NCBI RefSeq assembly: GCF_003261575.2
Contig: NZ_CP036175.1
Coordinates: 3,472,001 to 3,536,000, forward strand
Length of the DNA: 64,000 nucleotides
Source of the DNA: Klebsiella huaxiensis
Lineage (GTDB): Bacteria; Pseudomonadota; Gammaproteobacteria; Enterobacterales; Enterobacteriaceae
Direction of reading: 5' to 3'
Below the pieces are notes generated by a model that saw only the letters and a program-made list of their open reading frames with translations, was not told the DNA's origin and made no database searches. Shown piece after piece: positions 23,032 to 31,918 of this stretch (position 1 is the first letter of the stretch; each line of letters opens with the position of its first letter). The position numbers and the translations under genes were made by a program.

Positions 23032-24045
23032 ATGTCCGACTTTATTCTTGCCCGCGTCTCACAAACTCTCGCCAATGAACACTCTCTGGAAGCATTGGTA
23101 CGGCAGTTACTTGAGATGCTGGAGCTTGTCACTCGAATGGAATCCACCTACCTGACGCGTATCGACTTTGAAGCGCAGCGACAGCTGATTATGTATGCGC
23201 ACAACAGCAGCGAAATGCAGATTCCTGAAGGATTTTCCGTCCCGTGGAACGACTCGCTGTGCAAGCGTGCGCTGGACGATCGCTGCCTGTTCAGCAACGA
23301 CGTGGCCGAGCGCTGGCGTTCGTGCATTGCGGCGCAGGATTTGGGGATCGCCACCTTCTTCAGCATTCCGGTGCACCTGACCGATGGCTCGCTGTTCGGC
23401 ACGCTGTGTGCAACCAGCCGCGAAAGACAGCCCTATAACCTTGAGGGCGAACAGGTCATGAACCTGTTTGCCAAACTCATCTCCCATTACGTTGAGAAAG
23501 AGACGCTGGTGCAGCAGTTGCGTACGGCTAACGTCGCGCTTGAAATGCACTCTTATACCGATGAATTGACCGGTTTGCCCAACCGTCGTTCGCTGTTTAA
23601 GCACCTTTCAGCTCAATTCCCACGTGCATGTGAGCAGCAGCGCAATGTACTGATGATTTTTATCGACCTTGATGATTTTAAAGCGATAAACGATCGATTC
23701 GGTCACCCGTGTGGCGACAGTTTTCTCATTCAGATTGGCGAACGTCTCAATGCCCGTGTACGTAGCGGCGATATTGTCGGTCGCCTTGGTGGAGATGAAT
23801 TTTTAATTGTCGGCCCGGGCCTTGAATTAGCAGAACAGCTAGAGTACATCGCCGCGTTACGCCATGAGTTAACGGGGACCTATTTTCTTGCCGGGAACCG
23901 TATTCACTACCCCGGCGCCAGTTTTGGCGTTATTGACGTCAACCCTCAGACGATGGACGTCGAACAGGCGCTACGTGCCGCCGACGATGCGATGTATCAG
24001 GATAAGAAGTCACGCCGCCAGGGGACTTTCTTTCATATAGACTAA
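23032..24045 (+). CDS. dgcP: DgcP (YeaP), GAF-GGDEF diguanylate cyclase
   Basis: The product is 337 residues, near E. coli DgcP (341). A GAF-type sensor domain (about 15-155) precedes a GGDEF domain that begins at SYTDELTGLPNRRS. The active-site GGDEF is complete at residues 253-257. There are no membrane segments, so it is cytoplasmic. It makes cyclic di-GMP; in related bacteria DgcP localises to cell poles or acts in motility and biofilm. The tiny genes yoaK and yoaJ follow, as in E. coli. Confidence 0.92.
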   Translation: MSDFILARVSQTLANEHSLEALVRQLLEMLELVTRMESTYLTRIDFEAQRQLIMYAHNSSEMQIPEGFSVPWNDSLCKRALDDRCLFSNDVAERWRSCIAAQDLGIATFFSIPVHLTDGSLFGTLCATSRERQPYNLEGEQVMNLFAKLISHYVEKETLVQQLRTANVALEMHSYTDELTGLPNRRSLFKHLSAQFPRACEQQRNVLMIFIDLDDFKAINDRFGHPCGDSFLIQIGERLNARVRSGDIVGRLGGDEFLIVGPGLELAEQLEYIAALRHELTGTYFLAGNRIHYPGASFGVIDVNPQTMDVEQALRAADDAMYQDKKSRRQGTFFHID

Positions 24046-24105
24046 TACAACGTGTGAATATCCCGTATGATGTCAGGCATATTTCGCACCTACAGGGACA
24101 AAACA

Positions 24106-24207
24106 ATGAGACTGGGTATTCTATTTCCGGTGGCTATATTTATCGTCGCCGTTGTTTTTCTGGGCTGGTTTTTTGTCGGCGGTTATGCGGCACCGGGCGG
24201 GGCATAA
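24106..24207 (+). CDS. yoaK: YoaK, tiny membrane protein
   Basis: The product is 33 residues, MRLGILFPVAIFIVAVVF then LGWFFVGGYAAPGGA, one membrane helix with a short glycine/proline tail. It matches E. coli YoaK (32 residues) almost residue for residue. AGGGA lies 8 bases before the ATG. The stop overlaps the yoaJ start by one base (TAATG), so the two are translated together. Function is unknown. Confidence 0.9.
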   Translation: MRLGILFPVAIFIVAVVFLGWFFVGGYAAPGGA

Positions 24208-24281
24208 TGAAAAAAAGCACCATTATTATGCTTATCATTGCCATTGTGGCTGTAGCGGGTACGCAATTCGGCTGGTGGTAA
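24207..24281 (+). CDS. yoaJ: YoaJ, tiny membrane protein
   Basis: The product is 24 residues, KKSTIIMLIIAIVAVAGTQF preceded by Met and ended by GWW. It matches E. coli YoaJ in length, in its single hydrophobic helix and in the TQFGWW-type end. It is coupled to yoaK by a one-base overlap and is followed by a perfect hairpin terminator. Function is unknown. Confidence 0.9.
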   Translation: MKKSTIIMLIIAIVAVAGTQFGWW

Positions 24282-24300
24282 GGCGGGTGGCAAAACGCTG

Positions 24301-24328
24301 AATAAGGCGAACTTCGGTTCGCCTTATT
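24301..24328. terminator. Bidirectional terminator with UUCG loop
   Basis: A perfect 12-bp stem (AATAAGGCGAAC / GTTCGCCTTATT) closes on a TTCG tetraloop, an unusually stable hairpin. It separates yoaJ from a convergent gene. Confidence 0.9.
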
Positions 24329-24336
24329 GCATTACG

Positions 24337-24600
24337 CTAGTCCTGACGATCGGAACCCAAAAACAGGAAACCCAGCGGAATAGAGAACAGCAGCGTGAAC
24401 ACAATGCTATAAACCGTGACCATCGCCCCTTGCAGGAAGAACATTGACGTCGTCCACTCTGAGTACGGCATATTATACTCGCTCACCACGCCCCCAAAGG
24501 TCGCACGACCAACCACGAAAAGCGCGATGGCAAACACCGCCCCTATCGACAGGAAAAACTTCTTGCTGTTTTTGTTGCTGGTGAGTTTCTGCAGAATCAT
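24337..24600 (-). CDS. Small two-helix inner-membrane protein, unknown
   Basis: The product is 87 residues. Two hydrophobic segments (about 16-36 and 58-80) are joined by a polar loop containing SEYNMPYSEWTTS; the ends are charged. GGGAA lies 6 bases before the ATG and a shared terminator follows the stop, so it looks like a real single gene. I do not recognise the family. It takes the place of the E. coli yeaQ/yoaG/yeaR genes between dgcP and leuE. Confidence 0.6.
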   Translation of the reverse strand: MILQKLTSNKNSKKFFLSIGAVFAIALFVVGRATFGGVVSEYNMPYSEWTTSMFFLQGAMVTVYSIVFTLLFSIPLGFLFLGSDRQD

Positions 24601-24727
24601 CCGGGTTCCCTTTTTTCTGAGCGATAATCGGCTGTATATGTAACATCAATGCAATAAGAATTGAAGTGGTTTTGTTACGAAACAGTGATGGTCGCTATCG
24701 GACCGGTCGCACGTACCGGCCTGATGA

Positions 24728-25366
24728 CTATGACTGCAGGGTTGCCAGACGGGCAGCGAAACCGACAAAGACTAAGCCAATAAGGCTGTTGCCGATTTTC
24801 GCCAGTTTCTTTTTCGTTTTGACATAGCGCGTAACAAAAGAGCCGGAGACGATCAGGAAGCTCATGTAGCAGAAGCTAATGATTTCCAGAGTCAGCGCCA
24901 GAATAAAGAACGCAAGGCCTGGGGTTTTGGCATTAACGTCGATAAACTGCACGAAAAAAGAGACATAAAACAGAATGGCTTTCGGATTCGTCAGGCTGAG
25001 AGTCAGCGAACGCTTAAGAATCGCGCTCCCTGGTTCGGAATCAGACGCAGAATGACCATCGCGCTGGGTTAACACCGCGTAGAGCATCTTGCCGCCCATC
25101 CACAGTAGATAAATCGCCCCCAGGTAACGGACAATATTGAACAGTACCGGCGTGGTTTTGATAAGCGTCGCAACGCCCGCAAAAGCGAGAAACATCAGTA
25201 CCGCATCGCCAATAAACACGCCAGCAGCCGCCAGATAGCCCTTTTTAACGCCGTGAGCGACGCCAGTCTTGAGGACAAAAAAGGTATTTGGGCCGGGCAC
25301 CAGGATAATAAAGATAGCCCCAACCAGATAGGTCAGGTAATTCAAAACACCAAACTCAGCGAACAC
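24728..25366 (-). CDS. leuE: LeuE (YeaS), leucine exporter
   Basis: The product is 212 residues, the same as E. coli LeuE. The LysE/RhtB-family opening is clear (VLNYLTYLVGAIFIILVPGP then NTFFVLK), followed by LSLTNPKAILFYVSFFVQF. Six membrane segments are expected. It exports leucine and some related amino acids through the inner membrane. In E. coli transcription is driven by Lrp with leucine; I did not find a clear site upstream. Confidence 0.93.
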   Translation of the reverse strand: MFAEFGVLNYLTYLVGAIFIILVPGPNTFFVLKTGVAHGVKKGYLAAAGVFIGDAVLMFLAFAGVATLIKTTPVLFNIVRYLGAIYLLWMGGKMLYAVLTQRDGHSASDSEPGSAILKRSLTLSLTNPKAILFYVSFFVQFIDVNAKTPGLAFFILALTLEIISFCYMSFLIVSGSFVTRYVKTKKKLAKIGNSLIGLVFVGFAARLATLQS

Positions 25367-25456
25367 AACGCACTCCTTCGCTTACAACAAAAAATATGAT
25401 CCCGCGCACGTTAACGCAACGGAGACCATTTTGAAAGCGCTGTGAGTGCGGATGTC

Positions 25457-26371
25457 TTAATATAGCGAAGTTTCGCCCTGCGGACGGGTTTTAAAGCGGC
25501 GGTGAACCCACAAATACTGCTCTGGCGCACGCAGGATCTCTTTCTCAATAACTTTGTTGATATAGCTAGCTGCATCCTGTTTATCTTCGCCAGGATAATC
25601 GCTCATCACATCACTGATATAGAGGCGGTAACCTTTGCGGCCAGGCTTGCGTACCATGCTGATAGTCAGCATTTTCGCACCAGACAGACGAGATAGCACG
25701 TAGGTACCGTTGGTCGTTGCCGCGTGCTCCACAGAGAAGAATGGAGCAAATACGCTTCCCTTTGGGCCGTAATCCTGATCCGGGGCGAACCAAACGGCCT
25801 CGCCAGATTTCAATGCATGGACCAGACCGGACAAATTGCGGCGGTCGATCATCGCTTTGTTGGAACGTAAACGGCCGCGAGTCTGCACCCACTCCATCAG
25901 CGGACTGTTATGTGGGCGATAAGTTGCCATCATCGGGCGACACAGCCCCATAGTGCGACCACCTAATTCAAGGGACATAAAGTGCACGCCGACAGCCATC
26001 ACCCCTTTTCCCGCACTCATCGCGTTGTTGAGGTTATCCAGGCCTTCAACGTCAAACCATTTTCTCACTCGCTCATCGCTCCAGAACCATGCCATGCCGG
26101 TCTCGATAAGCCCCATTCCTAGCGACATGAAGTTTTGCTCAATAAGCTTGTCTCGCTCCGCTGGCGACATATCCAGAAAACAGAGTTCGAGGTTACGTCG
26201 GGCGATACGTTCACGGCGTTTTAGAAAACGTCGCGATGCCCGGCCAGCGCTGGTACCGATGGCATGTAAAACAGGATAGGGTAATTGAACGATGAGCCAG
26301 AGTATGGCAAGGCCAAACCAGGTCCCCCAATTACGGGGATGGAGGAGACTTTTATTAAAAGCGCAAGACAT
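25457..26371 (-). CDS. lpxP: LpxL/LpxP-type lipid A acyltransferase
   Basis: The product is 304 residues with an N-terminal membrane anchor (about 16-34). The catalytic H-x4-E motif lies in VGVHFMSLELGGR. The sequence WVQTRGRLRSNKAMIDRRNL and EAVWFAPDQDYGPKGSVFAPFF follow E. coli LpxP more closely than LpxL as I recall them. The enzyme transfers a secondary acyl chain, palmitoleate for LpxP in the cold, to Kdo2-lipid IVA on the cytoplasmic face of the inner membrane. An in-frame ATG six codons upstream exists; AGGA 7 bases before 26371 favours this start. Acyl specificity is inferred. Confidence 0.8.
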   Translation of the reverse strand: MSCAFNKSLLHPRNWGTWFGLAILWLIVQLPYPVLHAIGTSAGRASRRFLKRRERIARRNLELCFLDMSPAERDKLIEQNFMSLGMGLIETGMAWFWSDERVRKWFDVEGLDNLNNAMSAGKGVMAVGVHFMSLELGGRTMGLCRPMMATYRPHNSPLMEWVQTRGRLRSNKAMIDRRNLSGLVHALKSGEAVWFAPDQDYGPKGSVFAPFFSVEHAATTNGTYVLSRLSGAKMLTISMVRKPGRKGYRLYISDVMSDYPGEDKQDAASYINKVIEKEILRAPEQYLWVHRRFKTRPQGETSLY

Positions 26372-26389
26372 GGTTTTTCCTGTAAACAT

Positions 26390-26925
26390 TCAAACATGAG
26401 GTAACGCTTAAGGAAAAAACGAGTCCCTTCATCGAGTCATTAGGCGATACGTATAGCATTACTGACAATAATAATACTGGTAAATTCACTCCGGCAAGTA
26501 AAAAACCACGCCAGCATAAAAAAACACAATACAAGCACACCTGTAACAAAATGTAAAATAAAAATGAACAAATCATTACGAATATCTATAAAAAGAATGA
26601 TTCCCAGGCTAATCATTCACCAGGACACCATTGAACTTCGATGCTATGCAAGCAGAAAATCATGAGCTGCCTCAGAAGCCATGCGGTGTAGAAGGGAACC
26701 ACTGGAGGTTAAGTTCGGCCCCTTCCCTTGACATTATAAGCAATAAATACCGCGCTAATCATTACTGGTCAAAATACAAAACCCCACGACCGTCAATCAG
26801 AATTACCCGCCAAAAAAGAGATGCAAGGTGAAATATTTTCGGTATTCACTCCGAAATAAGAATAACCTTATTTTACATCGCTGACAGTAAATAATGTTTA
26901 TCGACAGTTATTCATATTCCTTGCG
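26390..26925. other. Long A+T-rich intergenic region
   Basis: About 535 bases between two genes on the minus strand. A perfect inverted repeat (GAATGATT, 8-nt loop, AATCATTC) lies at 26595-26618. A 66-codon frame at 26631-26831 has no ribosome site or recognisable motif and is not supported. The region may hold the lpxP promoter. Confidence 0.4.
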
Positions 26926-27720
26926 TTATTTTTCGCTCTCCATCTGGACCTTTACACCTTTAACTGAACAGCAGGCAATAAAGTTCAGACGATGCTTTTG
27001 ACTTTGGAAAAAGCGCATCATCGATAAAAATCTCGGACGATTCTCACGCTTTAGTAAACCATTACAGGCAATCTTCAGCGCCTGTTTGAATCCTTCATCT
27101 TTGACAAGCCCTTTTGGCGACATGAGCGACATCCGCCCGTGGTGATAACGGACGTAATCGAAACCTGCCCGCTCAAAAAGCGCCTGCCAGCCTTTGGCGC
27201 TCAACGGGCTCACGTTGGATTTCACTACGCCCTGCAACTGCATCCGTGCCCCCTCTTCCAGCGCCTCTTGCGTGTACATAATATCGTGGGTCAGCAAACG
27301 GCCGCCGGGTTTGAGCACGCGAAAATATTCCGCCACCAGCCTCTCCTTAGCTTTATCACCATACATCGTCAGCATCGCCTCATTAATCACTACATCAAAG
27401 GTACCGTCAGGAAAAGGCAGTCGATTAGCATTAGCCTCCATCACTAATACCCGATTATCCACGCCTTCACGGACGATGTTTTGCCGCGCGATCGCCAGCG
27501 CGTCTTTATCCATATCAATAGCGTAGACGCTACAGCGAAAACGCTGCGCCAGCTCTATCGAAGTGGTGCCCATATTACAGGCAACCTCCAGCACTTTGCT
27601 GTCAGGAGTAAATCCCGCTTGCTGAAACAACCACTCCGTCGCCTCCACGCCGCCGGGGCGCAGACGAGTTTTCCCCAAACTTGCCAAAAAGGTATGCCCT
27701 GCTTTGTCGCTTGCGTTCAT
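26926..27720 (-). CDS. Class I SAM-dependent methyltransferase
   Basis: The product is 264 residues. The AdoMet-binding motif I is KVLEVACNMGTTSIELA (about 42-58), followed by the acidic end of strand 2 (AIDMDKDAL), motif II-like LPFPDGTFDVVINEAML and the LKPGGRLL turn. The C-terminal half probably binds the substrate. The substrate cannot be read from sequence; it resembles small-molecule methyltransferases of the UbiE/CobY type. AAGGAG lies 6 bases before the ATG. It runs divergently from fecI and a Fur-like sequence lies upstream, so iron control is possible. Confidence 0.7.
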   Translation of the reverse strand: MNASDKAGHTFLASLGKTRLRPGGVEATEWLFQQAGFTPDSKVLEVACNMGTTSIELAQRFRCSVYAIDMDKDALAIARQNIVREGVDNRVLVMEANANRLPFPDGTFDVVINEAMLTMYGDKAKERLVAEYFRVLKPGGRLLTHDIMYTQEALEEGARMQLQGVVKSNVSPLSAKGWQALFERAGFDYVRYHHGRMSLMSPKGLVKDEGFKQALKIACNGLLKRENRPRFLSMMRFFQSQKHRLNFIACCSVKGVKVQMESEK

Positions 27721-27779
27721 CAGAATCTCCTTATTTATAACATGCATTATAAATACATCATTATGGTTATAGAGGGAAT

Positions 27780-27797
27780 AATGATAATGAATTTTAT
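27780..27797 (-). promoter_or_regulatory. Possible Fur box upstream of the methyltransferase
   Basis: AATGATAATGAATTTTAT keeps the GATAATGA half of the Fur consensus with a weaker second half. It lies about 60-75 bases before the methyltransferase start. Confidence 0.4.
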
Positions 27798-27904
27798 TTG
27801 CATTAATGGCAGGGGTAATTGGCGGTAAAAAATCTATTCAATATTTAACAGTTACTTATAGCAACTATTCACCTCATGATTGATAAGCGGATTGCGTTTC
27901 AATT

Positions 27905-27923
27905 GAAATGATAACCATTCTCA
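27905..27923 (+). promoter_or_regulatory. Fur box upstream of fecI
   Basis: GAAATGATAACCATTCTCA resembles the Fur consensus (GATAATGATAATCATTATC) in both halves and lies about 40 bases before fecI, the position where Fur represses fecIR in E. coli. A perfect palindrome (TTTCAATTGAAA) overlaps its left edge. Confidence 0.7.
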
Positions 27924-27965
27924 TATTAACATACAGCACACTGATGAATTTTTCTGAACCCGCTC

Positions 27966-28487
27966 ATGTCCCAGCCTTCCGCTACCGCTGCACCGTTGAC
28001 GCTTGCCTCGCTGTATAGCGACCATCACGGCTGGCTGAAAAACTGGCTTACCCATAAGCTGCAATCTTCCTTTGACGCCGATGACGTCGCGCAGGATACC
28101 TTCGTGCGAATTATGGGCGGCGAGCCGCTGGCAACCATTCGCGATCCAAAGTCTTTCCTCTGCACGATTGCCAAACGGGTGATGATCGACCTGTTTCGTC
28201 GCAATGCGCTGGAGCGAGCATGGCTTGATATGCTCTCACAACTGCCGGAAGAACTGGCCCCTTCACCTGAGTTACGCCAAAGTCAGCTCGAACTCCTACA
28301 GCAAATTGACGCCATGCTCGACGGGCTTAACGCGAAAACCCGAGAAGCTTTTTTACTCTCACAGCTTGAAGGGCTGACCTACGCCGAAATCGCCAGCCGC
28401 CTGTCTGTCTCAGTCAGCTCGGTTAAGAAATATATGGCTAAAGCCACCGAGCACTGCCTGCTGTTTCGCCTGGAGAATGGCTTGTGA
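27966..28487 (+). CDS. fecI: FecI, ferric citrate ECF sigma factor
   Basis: The product is 173 residues, identical in length to E. coli FecI. Sigma region 2 (FDADDVAQDTFVRIMGGE, then IRDPKSFLCTIAKRVMIDLFRR) and region 4 (LEGLTYAEIASRLSVSVSSV then KKYMAKA) are complete. Activated by FecR, it directs RNA polymerase to the fecA promoter. Its stop overlaps the fecR start (GTGA). Repression by Fur with iron is suggested by the box upstream. Confidence 0.95.
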   Translation: MSQPSATAAPLTLASLYSDHHGWLKNWLTHKLQSSFDADDVAQDTFVRIMGGEPLATIRDPKSFLCTIAKRVMIDLFRRNALERAWLDMLSQLPEELAPSPELRQSQLELLQQIDAMLDGLNAKTREAFLLSQLEGLTYAEIASRLSVSVSSVKKYMAKATEHCLLFRLENGL

Positions 28488-29431
28488 ATTCGACGCTCAG
28501 TGAATCCCGCCGTCAGGCACTACGTTCAGCTTCGCACTGGTACGCGGTTCTGAGTGATGGTCGCGTAAGCCCGCAACAGGAGGCGCGCTGGCAGGTGTGG
28601 TATGAACAAAACAACGAAAATCAGTGGGCATGGCAGCAGGTAGAAAACCTGCGTCAGCAGATGGGGCAGTTGCCGGGTGGGCTGGCCAGCCGAGCCCTCC
28701 ACGATAGCCGTATAGCCCGTCGCCATGTTCTGAAAGGATTACTGCTTCTGTTGGTCGCTGGAGGGGGATGGCGGCTTTGGGATTCCGAACTGGCTGAGGG
28801 ACTTCGCGCCGACTACCGTACCGCGAAGGGCATGCCGAGCCAGCAGCGGCTTACCGACGGTACGCTACTCACGCTGAATACCGAAAGCGCCGCCGATGTC
28901 CGTTTTGACGCACAGCAGCGATTGATCCATTTACGCTATGGCGAAATCGCTATTCAGACCGCGCACGACAGCCAGCAGCGACCGTTCCGGGTGCAAACGC
29001 GTGAAGGCATGATGACGGCACTGGGCACCGAATTTACTGTACGCCAGTTTGCTGGCGGAACGCAGCTCGCAGTACAGCAACATGCCGTTGAGGCGGTTTT
29101 AGCATCAGGCAGCACGCAAAGGGTTAACGCCGGTGAAAGCCTATGGTTTACCCGCGATCGTTTCTCTGCTCTGGTTAAGCTTAACGGCGATGAAAATAGC
29201 TGGACTCAGGGCATGCTCACCTTCCGCGATACCCCGTTGAGCGAAGTGGTCGCCACCGTCGCCCGCTATCGCTCCGGCATGCTGCGCTGCGATCCCGCCG
29301 TAGCCAATCTACGCCTGAGCGGCACCTTTCCGCTAGGTCATCCTGACACCATCCTGCAGGTCATCGCACAAACGCTGCCGATTAAATTACAGTTTGTCAC
29401 CCGCTATTGGGTCACGCTCATCCCGGCCTGA
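28484..29431 (+). CDS. fecR: FecR, transmembrane anti-sigma/activator
   Basis: The product is 315 residues (E. coli FecR 317) from a GTG start coupled to fecI. A cytoplasmic N-terminal part (Trp-rich, HWYAVLSDGRVSPQQEARW) is followed by one membrane segment (about 85-100, GLLLLLVAGGGWRLW, preceded by ARRHVLKG). The periplasmic FecR domain (TLNTESAADVRFDAQQRLIHL) and C-terminal part receive the signal from the FecA N-terminal domain. FecR then releases active FecI. All expected regions are present. Confidence 0.95.
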   Translation: MNSTLSESRRQALRSASHWYAVLSDGRVSPQQEARWQVWYEQNNENQWAWQQVENLRQQMGQLPGGLASRALHDSRIARRHVLKGLLLLLVAGGGWRLWDSELAEGLRADYRTAKGMPSQQRLTDGTLLTLNTESAADVRFDAQQRLIHLRYGEIAIQTAHDSQQRPFRVQTREGMMTALGTEFTVRQFAGGTQLAVQQHAVEAVLASGSTQRVNAGESLWFTRDRFSALVKLNGDENSWTQGMLTFRDTPLSEVVATVARYRSGMLRCDPAVANLRLSGTFPLGHPDTILQVIAQTLPIKLQFVTRYWVTLIPA

Positions 29432-29442
29432 GAAAAATAATA

Positions 29443-29470
29443 CAAAAAATTCTCATTCTCTATTGTCCCT
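29443..29470 (+). promoter_or_regulatory. FecI-dependent promoter of fecA
   Basis: The stretch ending ATTGTCCCTTTTCCCC aligns base for base with the E. coli fecA promoter: a -35-like A-rich block (29443-29448) and a -10 region containing TTGTCC with the same spacing. It lies between fecR and fecA, where signal-controlled transcription begins. Confidence 0.65.
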
Positions 29471-29529
29471 TTTCCCCTGCTCGTTCGACTTACTAGATGA
29501 AGACAACCAAAAACGATCATGGAGAAATC

Positions 29530-31860
29530 ATGACGCCTTTACGCGTATTACGCAAACCCATGCCTCTGGTGATGGCAATCCGTTTAAGTCTGCTGCCGTT
29601 AGTGGGGCTGACTGCCGTGCCGGTATTTGCCGCCACGCAGTTTGATATTGCAGCCGGGGATTTAGACAACGTACTTAACCAATATGCCGCCCGCAGCGGT
29701 ATCACGCTCGCTGCCGATGCCAGCCTGACGCGCGGCAAGCATAGTTCCGGCCTGCACGGCAGCTTTGAAACCGAAGAGGGCTTACATACGCTGCTGGACG
29801 GCAGCGGATTACAGTTAAAAGCGCTGGGTAATAACGTCTGGACGCTGGAACCGGCGCCCGTCAGTAGCGAATCCACCTTAACCGTAGTGGGCGACTGGCT
29901 CGGCGACGCCCGGGAAAACGATATCTTTGAGCACGCAGGTGCCCGTGATGTTATCCGCCGGGAAGATTTCGCCAAAACCGGCGCCACCACCATGCGCGAG
30001 GTGCTGAACCGCATTCCCGGCGTTAACGCCCCAGAAAATACGGGTACCGGCAGTCACGACCTGGCGATGAACTTTGGTATTCGTGGCCTCAACCCGCGGC
30101 TTGCCAGCCGTTCCACGGTGCTGATGGACGGTATCCCGGTTCCGTTTGCACCTTACGGCCAGCCACAGCTTTCACTGGCGCCGGTCTCGCTCGGCAATAT
30201 GGATGCCATCGATGTGGTGCGCGGCGGCGGCGCGGTGCGTTACGGGCCGCAAAGCGTCGGCGGCGTGGTAAACTTCGTGACCCGCGCCATTCCTCAGGAT
30301 TTCGGTATAGCGGGTGGCGTTGAGGGGCAACTCAGCCCGACCTCTTCGCAAAACAATCCGAAAGAAACGCATAACTTAATGATCGGCGGCACGGCGGATA
30401 ACGGTTTCGGCTCCGCCCTGCTCTACTCTGGCACCCGAGGCAGCGACTGGCGCGAACATAGCGCGACGCGTATTGACGATGTGATGCTGAAAAGCAAATA
30501 TGCGCCCAACGAAGTGCATACCTTTAACAGCCTGCTGCAATACTACGACGGCGAAGCCGATATGCCCGGCGGCCTCTCCCGCGCCGACTATAACGCCGAT
30601 CGCTGGCAATCCACCCGCCCTTACGACCGCTTCTGGGGACGCCGCCAGCTCGCCAGTCTTGGCTACCAATATCAACCGGACGCGCAGCATAAATTTAATA
30701 TTCAGGGGTTCTATACCCACACCCTGCGCAGCGGTTATCTGGAACAGGGCAAGCGTATTACCCTCTCGCCGCGCGAATACTGGGTCCGCGGCATCGAACC
30801 GCGCTATAGCCAGAGCTTTATGATTGGCCCCTCTGCCCATGAAGTCGGCGTCGGCTACCGCTATGTGAATGAATCGACCCACGAGATGCGTTATTACACC
30901 GCAACCACCAGCGGCGAGCTGCCCAGCACCGCCAGCCCGTACGATCGCGATACCCGCTCCGGCACCGAAGCCCACGCATGGTATATCGACGATCGCATTG
31001 ATATCGGCAACTGGACGATTACGCCGGGCATGCGCTTTGAGCACATCGAGTCGTATCAGGACAACAATATAAAAGGCACCCGCGAGCAGGTCAGCTATAA
31101 CGCGCCGCTCCCGGCGCTAAACGTTCTTTATCACCTCACCGACAGCTGGAATATCTATGCCAACACAGAAGGCTCATTCGGCACCGTACAGTACAGCCAA
31201 ATTGGCAAGGCTGTGCAAAGCGGCAATGTGGAACCGGAAAAAGCACGCACCTGGGAACTCGGCACCCGCTACGACGACGGCGCGCTGAGCGCCGAGATGG
31301 GGCTGTTCCTGATTAACTTCAACAATCAGTACGACTCCAACCAGACCAATGACACGGTTACCGCCCGCGGTAAAACGCGTCATAGCGGTCTGGAAGCACA
31401 AACCCGTTACGACCTTGGTGAACTTTCCCCCACCCTGGATAACCTCTCGGTCTACGCCAGCTATGCCTATGTCAACGCCGAAATCCGCGAAAAAGGTGAT
31501 ACCTACGGCAACCAGGTTCCCTTCTCGCCGAAGCACAAAGGTACCTTTGGCGTCGATTACAAACCCGGCAGCTGGACGTTTAACCTCAATAGCGACTTCC
31601 AGTCCAGCCAGTTTGCGGATAACGCCAACACCGTTGCTGAGAGCGCCGACGGCAGCACCGGGCGGATCCCCGGCTATATGCTGTGGGGCGCGCGAGTGGC
31701 CTATGATTTTGGCCCACAGATGGCGAATCTCAATCTCGCGCTGGGGGTGAAAAATATCTTCGATCATGAGTATTACACCCGCTCGTACGACGATAACAAC
31801 AAAGGGCTTTACGCAGGTCAGCCGCGCACGCTGTACCTGCAAGGGTCAATGAAGTTCTGA
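29530..31860 (+). CDS. fecA: FecA, TonB-dependent ferric citrate receptor
   Basis: The product is 776 residues (E. coli FecA 774). In order: a signal peptide ending AVPVFA, an N-terminal signalling domain (about 33-112, QFDIAAGDLDNVLNQYAARS), a TonB box (STLTVVG), the plug (RDVIRREDFAKTGATTMREV) and a 22-strand barrel ending LYLQGSMKF. Ferric dicitrate binding drives both import and the signal to FecR. An in-frame upstream ATG at 29497 lacks a signal peptide; 29530 follows GGAGAAATC and matches the E. coli N-terminus MTPLRV. Confidence 0.97.
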   Translation: MTPLRVLRKPMPLVMAIRLSLLPLVGLTAVPVFAATQFDIAAGDLDNVLNQYAARSGITLAADASLTRGKHSSGLHGSFETEEGLHTLLDGSGLQLKALGNNVWTLEPAPVSSESTLTVVGDWLGDARENDIFEHAGARDVIRREDFAKTGATTMREVLNRIPGVNAPENTGTGSHDLAMNFGIRGLNPRLASRSTVLMDGIPVPFAPYGQPQLSLAPVSLGNMDAIDVVRGGGAVRYGPQSVGGVVNFVTRAIPQDFGIAGGVEGQLSPTSSQNNPKETHNLMIGGTADNGFGSALLYSGTRGSDWREHSATRIDDVMLKSKYAPNEVHTFNSLLQYYDGEADMPGGLSRADYNADRWQSTRPYDRFWGRRQLASLGYQYQPDAQHKFNIQGFYTHTLRSGYLEQGKRITLSPREYWVRGIEPRYSQSFMIGPSAHEVGVGYRYVNESTHEMRYYTATTSGELPSTASPYDRDTRSGTEAHAWYIDDRIDIGNWTITPGMRFEHIESYQDNNIKGTREQVSYNAPLPALNVLYHLTDSWNIYANTEGSFGTVQYSQIGKAVQSGNVEPEKARTWELGTRYDDGALSAEMGLFLINFNNQYDSNQTNDTVTARGKTRHSGLEAQTRYDLGELSPTLDNLSVYASYAYVNAEIREKGDTYGNQVPFSPKHKGTFGVDYKPGSWTFNLNSDFQSSQFADNANTVAESADGSTGRIPGYMLWGARVAYDFGPQMANLNLALGVKNIFDHEYYTRSYDDNNKGLYAGQPRTLYLQGSMKF

Positions 31861-31872
31861 TGATGGTTTGCT

Positions 31873-31903
31873 GCCGGATAGCGGAGTGAGCGCCCTGTCC
31901 GGC
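31873..31903. repeat. REP-like hairpin between fecA and fecB
   Basis: GCCGGATAGCGGAGTGAGCG with the partner CCTGTCCGGC forms a REP-type imperfect stem. Such elements between a highly and a less expressed gene can protect the upstream mRNA, here fecA. Confidence 0.65.
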
Positions 31904-31918
31904 AAGCTGGAGTTGACT

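Noticed and set aside
26631..26831. A 66-codon frame in the lpxP-methyltransferase gap
   Set aside because: No ribosome site, no motif, A+T-rich composition like the surrounding non-coding DNA.
30376..31842. Two open frames of about 220 codons opposite fecA
   Set aside because: They lie wholly inside fecA on the other strand, with alternating short hydrophobic and His/Arg-rich text typical of G+C-rich antisense frames.
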